Origin: Streptomyces roseirectus
Lineage (GTDB): Bacteria > Actinomycetota > Actinomycetes > Streptomycetales > Streptomycetaceae
Reading direction: 5' to 3'
Length of the DNA stretch: 64,000 nucleotides
Assembly: GCF_014489635.1 (NCBI RefSeq)
Contig: NZ_CP060828.1
Coordinates: 3,262,001-3,326,000, forward strand
The translations under genes and the position numbers were made by a program. The notes beneath the pieces are model-generated. The model had not been told where the DNA came from, made no database searches, and was given only the letters and a program-made list of their open reading frames with translations. This document shows, one piece after another, positions 1 through 7,621 of this stretch; position 1 is the stretch's first letter; every line of letters starts with the position of its first letter.

Positions 1-582
1 CCGCCTCCGCCACACGGCAGACGTGGACGTCGGCGCCTGCAACTGCGTCCGCAACGACGTCGACCAGGCGATCACCGCGTCGGAGTCGCAGCAGACGTTG
101 TTCCCGGGCCCGACCTCCAGCACCAACGGCTCCCCGGACGTCATCACGACGACCTGCCCGTTCCCGGACAGTTCGAGGTTGTACGCCCCGGCGGAGGCGA
201 CCTCGACGGCACTGTCGATGGCGACGATCCCGACGTTGAGGGACCCGTCGAAGGCGAGCACGGACGACGAGTCGACGGTGATCCCCCGGCCGACGTCCAT
301 GATGTGCAGGTGCTGCGCGAAGTTCGCGAGGTACACGACCCCGCTCCCCTTGCACCGCATGAGTTCGAGCCGTTCCCCGGTCATCCGCTCGACGTTGCGC
401 CACCCCCGGTCGCGGTACTGGCTGTCGAACTGGACGTCGCCCTCGAAGGCGACCATGGCCCCCTGGCGCGCGAGGATCGCCCCGCGCCCGCGCGAGACGT
501 CCGTCTTGAGAAGCTGCGGGTTCTGGAGGGTGTAGCGCTCGGTGGACTCCACCGGGATGTGCGCGAAGAGTGTGCTGTGCAT
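1..582 (-). CDS. AIM24-family protein, 3' end cut by window edge
   Basis: The first 194 codons are present and there is no stop before the window edge, so the product is C-terminally truncated here. The start is an ATG with GGGGAG seven bases upstream. The protein shows the repeated beta-strand pattern of the AIM24/TIGR00266 family, including an 'ILARQGAMVAFEGDVQF' strand that closely matches 'LYAKAGSMIAYDGYVQF' in the next gene upstream. The start lies 13 bp after the stop of that gene, so the three AIM24 genes form one transcription unit and this is the last visible member. Family function in bacteria is unsettled; AIM24 is a mitochondrial cristae-organising factor in yeast. No signal peptide or membrane segment is visible. 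The call rests on similarity to the two neighbours and is firm at family level only. Confidence 0.85.
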   Translation of the reverse strand, partial: MHSTLFAHIPVESTERYTLQNPQLLKTDVSRGRGAILARQGAMVAFEGDVQFDSQYRDRGWRNVERMTGERLELMRCKGSGVVYLANFAQHLHIMDVGRGITVDSSSVLAFDGSLNVGIVAIDSAVEVASAGAYNLELSGNGQVVVMTSGEPLVLEVGPGNNVCCDSDAVIAWSTSLRTQLQAPTSTSAVWRRR

Positions 583-595
583 GTCGTGGCTCCCC

Positions 596-1273
596 TCAGC
601 CCCGGATCTTGAATCGGTCGCCGGTGTCCTCGCTGGGCTGGACGACGACGAACCCCTGTCCCTTGAAGCCGACCTGGAAGGCTTCCCCGCTGCCCCGCCC
701 GATCAGCGCGCCCGCCTTGATGGTCCGCTTGGCCTTCATGTCGAGCCCGTCGGTCCACGCGATGAGCGCGTCGGGGTCGACGTAGGTCTCACGCTCGGCG
801 CAGTCGAGGGAGATCGGCACGCCCCGGCTGACCAGCGCGACCCATCCGGTGCCCCGCACGACGAGGTTGGTGAGCCCGGACCCGGAGAGCTTGGCGAGCC
901 CCTTGACGGGCTCGATCCTCAGCTCCAGGGAGGCGTCGCAGGCGAGCAGCGTGGGCCCGTTGACGGAGATCGCCTCGTTGTTCAGGTGGACGACGAGGAC
1001 GTCGCCGCCGTAGTCCGCGAGGTACAGGTCGCCGTCGCCCCGGCACAGCATCAGCCGTCCGCCCTCGCCCGTGACCATCTCCTCGGCGTGGCGCCGCAGG
1101 GTGCCCGGTGCCCCGTCGAACTGGACGTAGCCGTCGTAGGCGATCATCGAGCCGGCCTTGGCGTACAGGTCCTGCCCACTGACCATGGTGACCTTGAGCG
1201 TCTTGGAGCTGTGCACGCTCATCCGGACGCCGGTCGCCGTGTGCTGCTGCGCGTTGAGTGTCTGGAGGTCCAT
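596..1273 (-). CDS. AIM24-family protein (225 aa)
   Basis: This is a stand-alone AIM24 domain. The N-terminal part contains 'GQDLYAKAGSMIAYDGY' and the C-terminal part the family's 'DPDALIAWTDGLDMK' and 'GSGEAFQVGFKGQGFVVVQP' strands. I chose the ATG preceded by TGAGG at a 6-nt spacing. A GTG four codons upstream overlaps the previous stop (GTGA) and is the alternative start. It sits between the TerD-AIM24 fusion gene and the truncated AIM24 gene in a tightly packed operon, which suggests the three beta-rich proteins work together or hetero-oligomerise (inference). There is no export signal, so it is likely cytoplasmic or membrane-peripheral. Molecular function is unknown. Confidence 0.88.
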   Translation of the reverse strand: MDLQTLNAQQHTATGVRMSVHSSKTLKVTMVSGQDLYAKAGSMIAYDGYVQFDGAPGTLRRHAEEMVTGEGGRLMLCRGDGDLYLADYGGDVLVVHLNNEAISVNGPTLLACDASLELRIEPVKGLAKLSGSGLTNLVVRGTGWVALVSRGVPISLDCAERETYVDPDALIAWTDGLDMKAKRTIKAGALIGRGSGEAFQVGFKGQGFVVVQPSEDTGDRFKIRG

Positions 1274-1281
1274 GTGCTGCC

Positions 1282-3033
1282 TCACACCTCGAAGGGCTGG
1301 ACGACGACGAAGTTGCCGGGGGCGCCCCGGAACTGGAGGTTGACGGCCTCCGCGCTCTGCCGGGCGTACCCGGAGCGGCGCAGGCGCAGCGAGGTCGTGG
1401 TGACCGCCTGCGCGCCCGCGGACCAGGCGATGACGGCGTTGCCGTCGACGTAGGTGGCGGGGCCGACGGGCAGGACGACGGGGATGCCGCGCGTCTTGAC
1501 GACGATCGCGCCGGTGCCGGAGAACAGCATGCTGAACAGGCCGCCGCCGGGCAGTCCCGCGCCCTCGATGCGGCGGACCTCGGTGTCCAGGGCCTCGTCG
1601 AAGGCGAGCACCCCGCGCGCGGAGGTGTAGAGCTGTTCGCCCTGGAGGCGGATCACGAACAGGCGGCTGGCCTCGTCCGCGAGGAAGACCTCGCCGTCGC
1701 CGGAGCAGCGCATCAGGGACATGCCCTGGCCGGTGAGCTGTCCCGTCAGCTTGCCGAGGAGCCCTGAGCCCTTGTGGGCGAAGTCGATGTCGCCCTGGTA
1801 GGCGACCATGCTGCCCTGCTTGGCGAGGATGTTCGCGCCCTTGCTGAGCGTCGCCCGCACCAGCTCCGGGTTCTGCTCCGTCCAGCGGTCACCGACAGGG
1901 GCCTCGGCGTACTTCGTGAGCACGGCGCGGAGGCCGGCTTCGGGGGGTACGGGCGCGAGGGGGGCGACGGCGCCGAAGGGGGCGCCGGGCGGGGTCATGC
2001 CGGGGGGTGTCATGCCGGGCGGGGTGGTGCCGGGCGGGCCGAAGGGGGCGCCGGGCGGGGGCGTGCCCGGGGTGCCGAAAGGTGCGCCGGGAGGTGTCGT
2101 GCCGGGGGGCATCGTGCCGGGCGGGCCGAAAGGTGCGCCGGGCGGAGTCGTGCCCGGGGTGCCGAAGGGGGCTCCCGGGGGTGTCGTGCCCGGGGGCGTG
2201 TACGGGCCGGTCTGTGGTGCGGGGGCCGGTGGGGGCGGGACCGTGCCGGCGGGCGGGGTGTGGAGGCCGGCGGCGATGGTCGGGGCGGCGTGGGGCGCGA
2301 AGGCCGGGGCGGGGGCGGGAGGGGGTGTGGTGGGGGCGGGGGCGCCGAAGGAGGGCGCGGGGGCGGGCGCGGGCGCCTGGGGCGGGACGGCGGCGGGGGC
2401 CGGGGCCGGGGAGGCTGCCGGGGACGCCGGTGCCGTCGGGGGCGCGAAGGCGGGCGGGGCGAAGCCGGGGGCCTCGGCGGGCGCGGGCGCGGGCGGGGGT
2501 TCCTCCTCCGCGACCTCGCCGCCGAAGTTCTTCAGCAGGGCCTCCAAGCCGCCGTCGAAGCCCTGGCCGACCGCGGCGAACCGCCAGACGTCCTTGAGGT
2601 AGAAGTCGCCGAGCATGACCGCGCGCTCGGTGGTGAACTCCGAGCCGTCGAAGGAGTAGCGGGCGACCTCCTCGCCGCCGGCGACGATCCGCAGGTAGCC
2701 GGGGGCGATCCGCGACATCTGGCCGTCGCCGTCGATCGTCGCGGTGAACGACAGCTTCTGGATCTGCGGCGGGATGCGGTCCAGGGTCACCCGGAACGAC
2801 TCCGTGTCCCCGGCCTGCTCACCGAGGAGCTGGATGGACTCCTCGGGCGACTTCGGCTGGTTGAAGAAGACGAAGTACCGGTCGTCCGAGAGCCGTTCGT
2901 CGGCGTCCAGGCCGAAGCAGCTGATGTCGAAGGCCAGTCCCGGCCCGGAGATCCGCACGCCGACGTACAGATCCGTCCCGGCCGTGAGATCGCCGACCTT
3001 GGCCTTGTGGCCGCGTTGGAATTCCCTGGGCAT
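1282..3033 (-). CDS. TerD domain fused to AIM24 domain (583 aa)
   Basis: Residues 1-175 form a TerD domain beginning 'MPREFQRGHKAKV', with the family's 'GLDADERLSDDRYFVFFNQP' calcium-site region and 'AVMLGDFYLKDVWRF'. Residues 178-365 are a Pro/Ala then Pro/Gly-rich linker with imperfect 'TTPPGAPFG.PG' repeats. Residues 375-583 are an AIM24 domain ('ILAKQGSMVAYQGDIDF', 'GNFVVVQPFEV'). The ATG at 3033 gives the canonical TerD N-terminus; a TTG two codons upstream sits nearer a GGGGGACGG motif and cannot be excluded. It is the first gene of the AIM24 trio. TerD proteins are Ca2+-binding and linked to tellurite and stress resistance, phage inhibition and, in Streptomyces, development. The fusion tethers that module to AIM24 by a flexible spacer. 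The role of the whole protein is not known. Confidence 0.9.
   Translation of the reverse strand: MPREFQRGHKAKVGDLTAGTDLYVGVRISGPGLAFDISCFGLDADERLSDDRYFVFFNQPKSPEESIQLLGEQAGDTESFRVTLDRIPPQIQKLSFTATIDGDGQMSRIAPGYLRIVAGGEEVARYSFDGSEFTTERAVMLGDFYLKDVWRFAAVGQGFDGGLEALLKNFGGEVAEEEPPPAPAPAEAPGFAPPAFAPPTAPASPAASPAPAPAAVPPQAPAPAPAPSFGAPAPTTPPPAPAPAFAPHAAPTIAAGLHTPPAGTVPPPPAPAPQTGPYTPPGTTPPGAPFGTPGTTPPGAPFGPPGTMPPGTTPPGAPFGTPGTPPPGAPFGPPGTTPPGMTPPGMTPPGAPFGAVAPLAPVPPEAGLRAVLTKYAEAPVGDRWTEQNPELVRATLSKGANILAKQGSMVAYQGDIDFAHKGSGLLGKLTGQLTGQGMSLMRCSGDGEVFLADEASRLFVIRLQGEQLYTSARGVLAFDEALDTEVRRIEGAGLPGGGLFSMLFSGTGAIVVKTRGIPVVLPVGPATYVDGNAVIAWSAGAQAVTTTSLRLRRSGYARQSAEAVNLQFRGAPGNFVVVQPFEV
1978..2202 (-). repeat. 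Degenerate in-frame repeat coding for the Pro/Gly linker
   Basis: About 225 bp of the TerD-AIM24 gene is made of imperfect copies of a unit encoding 'TTPPGAPFGTPG' and shorter 'MTPPG' variants. It codes for residues of about 278-352. The copies differ at synonymous and non-synonymous sites. Length variation between strains would be expected. Confidence 0.75.
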
Positions 3034-3144
3034 GTGCAACGACCGTCCCCCACTCCCGACTGCGAGTTCGTTCGCGCCAGGCTAACCGCTGGCTCTGACA
3101 TCCCACGAAGTCGGTACGGACCCGGTACACAACGCGCGCTTCGG

Positions 3145-3738
3145 TCACTCCTCGCGCGCGCCCGGCAGGTGCGGGAGCCGGTCGGCGGAGACGACGCCCT
3201 CCAGGTACCCGCGCGCGCGTTCCGTGCGCGGGTAGGCGTCCAGCAGGCGCCAGAAGTCGGGGCCGTGCCCGGGGACCAGGAGGTGCGCCAGCTCGTGCAG
3301 GAGGACGTAGTCGATGACGTACTCCGGCATGCCCTTCAGCCGGTGCGAAAGCCGGATGCTGCCCTCGGCGGGCGTGCAGGAGCCCCAGCGCGTGTTCTGG
3401 TTGGTCACCCACCGCACCGAACTGGGCCGGGCGCGGCCGTCGAAGTACTGCGCGGACAGCCGCTGCGCGCGGTCGGCCAGCTCGGCGTCGCCGGGGACCC
3501 GTTTGCTCTCCTGGGCGGCCAGCTTGGCGAGCATGACGCTCACCCAGCGCTTCTCCTCGGCCTCGGACATCCGGGCAGGGATGAGCACGACGGTGCGGTC
3601 GCCCTCGCGGTACGCGGAGACGGTCCGGCGGCGCCGGGCGCTCCTGCGGACCTCGATCGCGCTCGCCCCCAGGCCGCTCGGCGGCTGGTTCGTCGTGCTG
3701 CGCGGTGATGTTCCGGCGTGCAGTGGGTCGGCGGACAC
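3145..3738 (-). CDS. YgjP/DUF45-like (M48-type) zinc metallopeptidase
   Basis: This 197-aa protein carries 'NQNTRWGSC' (about residues 113-121), typical of the YgjP-like domain, and a zinc motif HELAH at residues 148-152, with a further His at 158 ('VPGHGPDFW') as likely third ligand. There is no signal peptide, so it is cytoplasmic. The GTG start has no Shine-Dalgarno sequence but has TAACGT six bases upstream, a TANNNT -10 element placed as for a leaderless message. It lies downstream of nothing obviously related and reads toward the TerD-AIM24 operon. Substrate unknown; family members are sometimes called predicted metal-dependent hydrolases. Confidence 0.88.
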   Translation of the reverse strand: MSADPLHAGTSPRSTTNQPPSGLGASAIEVRRSARRRRTVSAYREGDRTVVLIPARMSEAEEKRWVSVMLAKLAAQESKRVPGDAELADRAQRLSAQYFDGRARPSSVRWVTNQNTRWGSCTPAEGSIRLSHRLKGMPEYVIDYVLLHELAHLLVPGHGPDFWRLLDAYPRTERARGYLEGVVSADRLPHLPGAREE

Positions 3739-3840
3739 GCCCCGACGTTACCCGCTGCACACGGCAGAAGTCTTGACTCCGGGACGGTTCGGTGTCGTTC
3801 CCGTGCCGCACGGCTGACTTGTACGACTGATCGCGGCGCC

Positions 3841-3849
3841 TGTGGATAA
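3841..3849 (-). promoter_or_regulatory. Candidate DnaA box TTATCCACA
   Basis: The exact 9-mer TTATCCACA lies on the minus strand in the 212-bp divergent gap between the YgjP-like gene and the E1-like gene. It matches the general bacterial DnaA consensus. Two more near-consensus boxes occur in other intergenic sites of this window. Binding is not shown by sequence alone. Confidence 0.4.
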
Positions 3850-3950
3850 CTTTCGGCACGTCCGTCCCGAGCTGGGCATGCTGAGCGTGACCGGAGGGGG
3901 CGACGCCGCCGCCGGGGCCAGTTCTGTGACGACGACGGGGGTTGGTGGCC

Positions 3951-5177
3951 GTGCATCCGAGGGTGAAACCGGCGCTGCGGCGCGGCTGGCGGGACCTGCG
4001 CACGGTGCAGTTCGGCATGACACCGGCGCACGCACTGACGCTGGGCCCGCTGGACAGCGCGACGGAGGGCTTCCTGGAGCTGCTGGACGGCACGCGCGGC
4101 CTGCCGCTCCTGCGCGAGGAGGCCCGCCGCCGCGACCTGTCGGAGGGTCACGTGGACGGGCTGGTGCGCGGCCTGGCCGGCGCGGGCCTGCTGGACGACG
4201 CGCGCGGGGGCGGCCCGGACGCGGACGCGCTGCGGCACCGGGGCGAGGTGCTGGAGCGGCTGGCGCCCGACCTCGCGGCGCTGTCGCTGCTCACCCCGGA
4301 GCCCGGCGAGGCGATGCGGCTGCTGGCCGCCCGGCGCCGGGCGCGGGTACGCGTGCGGGGCGCGGGCCGGGTCGGCGCGGTGCTCGCGGCGCTGCTGTCG
4401 GGGGCGGGCGTGGGCACGGTCGAGGTGTCCGACGAGGGCCGGGTCGAGCCGGGTGACGTGTCGCCGGGCGGCCTGCCCGCCGCCGCGGTCGGCGAGCCCC
4501 GCCGCGAGGCGGCCCGGCGCGCGGTGCGTGCGGCGTCCCCGGACCGTCCGCCGTCCCGCGAGTCGGGCCCCGACCCGGGGTTCACCCTGGTGATCCTGGC
4601 GCCGCGTGACGACGTCGGCGTGTACGCCCCCGATCCGGCCGTCGCCGAGCCCCTGATCGCCTCGGGCACCCCGCACCTGTACGCCGGTGTGGTGGAGGCC
4701 ACCGGGATCGTCGGCCCGCTGGTCCTCCCCGGCGAGACGGCCTGTGCGGGCTGTCTCCAGCACGCCCGCTCGGACGCCGACCCGGCCTGGCCGCGCCTGC
4801 TCGCGCAGTGGCGTTCGGGGCACCGCCGCCGTGTCCCGCCGTGCGACCTCGCGCTGGCCGCCACGGTCGCGGGCCTGGCCGCCGCCCACGCCCTCGCCTT
4901 CCTCGACGGCCACACCCCGCCCGCGCGCGGCACCCGCTGGGAGGTCTCCGCGCCGGCCCTCCAGTGGCAGGCACGCCCGCTCACCCCGCATCCGGCGTGC
5001 GCGTGCGGGGCGGCGTCTGTGCCGGACGCACTTGCCGAACCTTCTCCGACTGTTGAAGAACACCCCGAGGACAACGCGAGGCCGCACGAGACAATGGCAG
5101 GGCAACGGCATTCGAACGAGTCACGCAGTCCGGCGAACGCGGCGCGGCCGGTGGGTACTTGGAGGGCGCATGTCTGA
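3951..5177 (+). CDS. ThiF/E1-like protein of cyclodehydratase type (408 aa)
   Basis: The opening 'HPRVKPALRRGWRDLRTVQFGM' followed by a winged-helix-like region resembles the leader-peptide-binding part of TOMM/E1-like proteins. A degenerate Rossmann segment follows ('RVRVRGAGRVGAVLAALLSGAG'). A zinc-type pair C265-x2-C268 ('CAGC') and a later C350-x-C352 ('CACG') are the usual structural cysteines of E1-like enzymes. The gene ends in an 8-nt overlap with the downstream ABC1 gene, so translation is coupled. Starts at TTG 3942, GTG 3945 and GTG 3951 are possible; I used 3951, which gives the usual N-terminus. No YcaO protein, precursor peptide or radical enzyme is nearby, so the partner is unknown. 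Its role as an adenylating enzyme is inference, since no intact ATP-binding arginine motif is obvious. Confidence 0.8.
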   Translation: MHPRVKPALRRGWRDLRTVQFGMTPAHALTLGPLDSATEGFLELLDGTRGLPLLREEARRRDLSEGHVDGLVRGLAGAGLLDDARGGGPDADALRHRGEVLERLAPDLAALSLLTPEPGEAMRLLAARRRARVRVRGAGRVGAVLAALLSGAGVGTVEVSDEGRVEPGDVSPGGLPAAAVGEPRREAARRAVRAASPDRPPSRESGPDPGFTLVILAPRDDVGVYAPDPAVAEPLIASGTPHLYAGVVEATGIVGPLVLPGETACAGCLQHARSDADPAWPRLLAQWRSGHRRRVPPCDLALAATVAGLAAAHALAFLDGHTPPARGTRWEVSAPALQWQARPLTPHPACACGAASVPDALAEPSPTVEEHPEDNARPHETMAGQRHSNESRSPANAARPVGTWRAHV

Positions 5178-6516
5178 TCTTCCCCGCAAGGCGGTCACCC
5201 GGACCGCCAAGCTCGCCGCGCTCCCGCTCGGCATCGCCGGCCGGGCCACCTGGGGCCTGGGCAAGCGGATCGTGGGCGAGTCGGCGGAGATCGTCGGCCG
5301 TGAGCTCCAGCAGCGCACCGCCGACCAGCTCTTCAAGGTCCTCGGGGAGCTGAAGGGCGGCGCGATGAAGGTCGGCCAGGCCCTGTCGGTGTTCGAGTCG
5401 GCGCTCCCGGAGGACGTCGCGGGCCCCTACCGCGCGGCGCTGACGAAGCTCCAGGAGGCGGCCCCGCCGATGCCGACGCGCACGGTGCACGCGGTGCTCG
5501 CGGACCGCCTCGGCGAGGACTGGCAGGAGCTGTTCCTGGAGTTCGCGGAGAAACCGGCGGCGGCCGCGTCGATCGGCCAGGTCCACCGCGCGGTGTGGCA
5601 CGACGGCCGCGAGGTCGCCGTCAAGGTCCAGTACCCGGGCGCCGGGGAGGCCCTGCTCTCCGACCTGAACCAGCTCGGCCGCTTCGCCCGCCTCCTCGGC
5701 CCCCTGGTGCCGGGCATGGACGTCAAGCCGCTGATCACCGAGTTGCGCGACCGGGTCTCCGAGGAACTGGACTACGCCCTGGAGGCGGCGGCGCAGCAGG
5801 CGCACGCGCGGGAGTTCGCGGACGATCCGGACGTCCTCGTCCCTGCCGTGGTCCACCAGTCCGAACAGATCCTGGTCACCGAGTGGATCGAGGGCGTCCC
5901 GCTGTCCGAGGTGATCTCCGACGGCACCGAGGAGCAGCGCGACCGGGCCGGCCAGCTCCTCGCCCGTTTCCTCTTCTCCGGCCCGGCGCGCACGGGCCTG
6001 CTGCACGCCGACCCGCACCCCGGCAACTTCCGGCTCGTCGCGGACGGCGACGGCGGCTGGCGGCTGGGCGTCCTGGACTTCGGCACCGTGGACCGCCTGC
6101 CCGGGGGCCTGCCCCGGCCGATCGGCGAGGCGCTGCGCATGACGCTGGCGGGCGAGGCGGGCGCGGTGTACGAGCACCTGCGCGCGGAGGGCTTCGTCAA
6201 GGACACGATCGACCTGGACCCGGACGCGATCCTCGACTACCTGCTCCCGATCATCGAGCCGGTGCGGGCCGGGGAGTTCACCTTCACCCGCTCCTGGATC
6301 CGCACCCAGGCCGCCCGCATAGCCGACCCCCGCTCCCCCGCCCACCAGCTGGGCAAGCAGCTCAACCTGCCGCCGTCCTACCTCCTGATCCACCGCGTCA
6401 CCCTGAGCACCATCGGCGTCCTGTGCCAGCTGAACGCCACGGTCCGGCTGCGCGACGAGCTGGAGGAGTGGCTGCCCGGCTTCACCACCACGCCGAATCC
6501 AGCCGCCCCTCGATAG
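5170..6516 (+). CDS. UbiB/ABC1 (ADCK) atypical kinase family protein (448 aa)
   Basis: The family hallmarks are in order: the KxGQ motif (K67-V-G-Q70), the Ala-rich nucleotide loop 'AAAASIGQVHRA', the 'VAVKVQYPG' lysine strand, the 'HADPHPGNF' catalytic loop starting at H279, and the DFG aspartate at D303. No transmembrane segment is evident. UbiB/ADCK proteins are ATPases tied to quinone and isoprenoid lipid metabolism. The ATG follows GGAGGG by seven bases and overlaps the stop of the E1-like gene (ATGTCTGA). Its place two genes from wblC matches the whiB7-uvrD2-ABC1 neighbourhood I recall in mycobacteria. Substrate unknown. Confidence 0.93.
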   Translation: MSDLPRKAVTRTAKLAALPLGIAGRATWGLGKRIVGESAEIVGRELQQRTADQLFKVLGELKGGAMKVGQALSVFESALPEDVAGPYRAALTKLQEAAPPMPTRTVHAVLADRLGEDWQELFLEFAEKPAAAASIGQVHRAVWHDGREVAVKVQYPGAGEALLSDLNQLGRFARLLGPLVPGMDVKPLITELRDRVSEELDYALEAAAQQAHAREFADDPDVLVPAVVHQSEQILVTEWIEGVPLSEVISDGTEEQRDRAGQLLARFLFSGPARTGLLHADPHPGNFRLVADGDGGWRLGVLDFGTVDRLPGGLPRPIGEALRMTLAGEAGAVYEHLRAEGFVKDTIDLDPDAILDYLLPIIEPVRAGEFTFTRSWIRTQAARIADPRSPAHQLGKQLNLPPSYLLIHRVTLSTIGVLCQLNATVRLRDELEEWLPGFTTTPNPAAPR

Positions 6517-6670
6517 CCCGCAGGTTCTCCCGGGCGCACCCTTCGCAGAAGTACCGCCGCTCCCGGTTCTCCACGGAACAGGTCCAGGTCAGGGGCGGTG
6601 GAGCGGCGGCGGAGACTCCGCAGCGGGCGCAGGTGACGTCGGGTTCCCCGGCGGGGGCGGCGCTGTTCAT
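6482..6670 (-). CDS. Small zinc-ribbon protein (62 aa)
   Basis: Two CxxC knuckles are visible, 'CARC' near residue 14 and 'CEGC' near residue 42, with a short beta-rich spacer: a treble-clef or zinc-ribbon arrangement. The C-terminus 'LRAIEGRLDSAWW' is conserved among Streptomyces as far as I recall. The ATG has no Shine-Dalgarno but has TATCGT six bases upstream, as expected for a leaderless mRNA. Its 3' end overlaps the convergent ABC1 gene by 35 bp. It is probably nucleic-acid or protein binding; function unknown. Confidence 0.82.
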   Translation of the reverse strand: MNSAAPAGEPDVTCARCGVSAAAPPPLTWTCSVENRERRYFCEGCARENLRAIEGRLDSAWW

Positions 6671-6698
6671 CGGCCGACGATAACGGCGCGAAACCCAA

Positions 6699-6727
6699 GG
6701 GGCCGGTCCGAAAACCGGACCGGCCCC
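6699..6727 (-). terminator. Intrinsic terminator of the wblC transcript
   Basis: A perfect 12-bp inverted repeat GGGGCCGGTCCG with a 5-nt loop lies between the Arg-rich small gene and the zinc-ribbon gene. Read on the minus strand it is followed by TTGGGTTT. It separates the wblC operon from the downstream small gene. Confidence 0.8.
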
Positions 6728-6765
6728 GCGAACTACCTCGGTCGGACGACGCGTCGTCGGACGAC

Positions 6766-7089
6766 CTACTGCATGACGGCCATGGCGAGCGCCCGCCGAG
6801 CCCGGCGCGAGGCGCGCTCGGCGCGCCTCTGCATCCGGCGGGCCGCGACCACACGGGCCGCCTGCCGCTCCTGCTCGGCCTCCTGCATGCGCTCGTGCAT
6901 ATGCGCACGGGCCAGGGCTTCTGGGATGAGTTGCATCTCTCGGGTCCTGTTCTGACGCGAGTCGTTCGCGCCGCTGGTGGTGATGTCTGAGATCGCGGAG
7001 CCCACGGGCTCACTGGCGGACGGCTTCATCGGGGCCTGCTTCTGGGGGTCGTACGTGAAGGGACTGTCGATCACTGCGGTGATGTTCAT
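6766..7089 (-). CDS. Small Arg/Ala-rich helical protein coupled to wblC
   Basis: The ORF of 107 codons starts with an ATG that overlaps the wblC stop (ATGA), so it should be translated by coupling. The codons before the internal Met (position 6936) still have high G+C at third positions, which argues for the long form. That internal ATG has AGGA eight bases upstream and would give a 56-aa protein that many annotations would prefer. The C-terminal 55 residues are a predicted amphipathic helix dense in Arg ('AARRMQRRAERASRRARR'), suggesting nucleic-acid or ribosome contact (inference). Co-transcription with wblC places it in the antibiotic-stress response. No family recognised. Confidence 0.7.
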   Translation of the reverse strand: MNITAVIDSPFTYDPQKQAPMKPSASEPVGSAISDITTSGANDSRQNRTREMQLIPEALARAHMHERMQEAEQERQAARVVAARRMQRRAERASRRARRALAMAVMQ

Positions 7090-7454
7090 GCCGAGACCGG
7101 GTTCTTGCGCGGGCGGCCACGCGGCCGCTTGCGGGCGACGACGACGCCCTGCACGAACAGCTCTCCACCCCAGACGCCCCAGGGCTCACGCCGCTCCTTC
7201 GCCCCGGCGAGGCACGCCTCGACGAGGGGGCAGGTGCGGCACAGGGACTTGGCGTACTCCACGTCCGCGGGCGACTCGGCGAAGAAGACCTCCGGATCGT
7301 AGGAGCGGCAGGGGACGGGTACGCCGAGGTTCTCGATGGCGTCGTCGAGCGCGGTGAGCGCGGTGAGGGGGATCAAGGCGGGGTCCTCCGTGAGGCCGGG
7401 CGGGGGGATCGTTTCGGAAGGCGGTACGGACGTTTCGTGCGCTTCGAGTTGCAC
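7086..7454 (-). CDS. wblC: WblC (WhiB7-type) iron-sulfur transcription regulator
   Basis: This 122-aa WhiB-family protein has the four cluster-binding cysteines at C49, C72, C75 and C81, the turn motif 'GVWGGE' at 93-98, and a C-terminal AT-hook ('RPRGRPRK', 110-117), which is diagnostic of the WhiB7/WblC subfamily. The GTG start follows GAGGA; longer in-frame extensions upstream lie in the leader RNA and lack a ribosome site. WblC/WhiB7 binds the primary sigma factor and activates ribosome-protection, efflux and drug-modification genes after translation inhibitors. Here it has an attenuator, an upstream ORF and a promoter with an AT-rich block just before -35, consistent with autoactivation plus attenuation. 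Confidence 0.96.
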   Translation of the reverse strand: MQLEAHETSVPPSETIPPPGLTEDPALIPLTALTALDDAIENLGVPVPCRSYDPEVFFAESPADVEYAKSLCRTCPLVEACLAGAKERREPWGVWGGELFVQGVVVARKRPRGRPRKNPVSA

Positions 7455-7549
7455 GGTTTCGTCTTCCTCGTCTGTCGGACCGGCCCTGTTGGGCCGGTGT
7501 CGGCGTTGTCGTCCCGAGGCTCCTTCTGCTGTCTGCCCCCGGTGCGGGG

Positions 7550-7593
7550 ACAAACAGAAGGGCCGCGGATCCCGGATGGGGTTCCGCGGCCCT
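7550..7593 (-). terminator. Intrinsic terminator in the wblC leader (attenuator)
   Basis: A perfect 11-bp inverted repeat, AGGGCCGCGGA (7559-7569) with its complement (7583-7593), is followed on the minus strand by TCTGTTTGTC. It lies about 96 nt before the wblC GTG and 24 nt after the upstream ORF stop. This is the layout of the known whiB7/wblC attenuators, in which ribosome stalling on the upstream ORF lets an antiterminator form. Confidence 0.82.
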
Positions 7594-7604
7594 GAAGGCG
7601 CCGG

Positions 7605-7621
7605 CCTGATCGTCGATCAGG
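7605..7621 (-). promoter_or_regulatory. Palindrome spanning the upstream-ORF stop codon
   Basis: CCTGATCGTCGATCAGG is an 8-bp perfect palindrome around one central base. The stop codon of the wblC upstream ORF lies inside it. A ribosome finishing the upstream ORF would melt this hairpin, so it is well placed to be part of the antiterminator/terminator switch. Its role is inferred from position. Confidence 0.5.

Noticed and set aside
4687..5169. N-terminal extension of the ABC1 kinase frame by 161 codons
   Set aside because: It overlaps the E1-like gene in another frame; the ATG at 5170 has GGAGGG and gives the family N-terminus.
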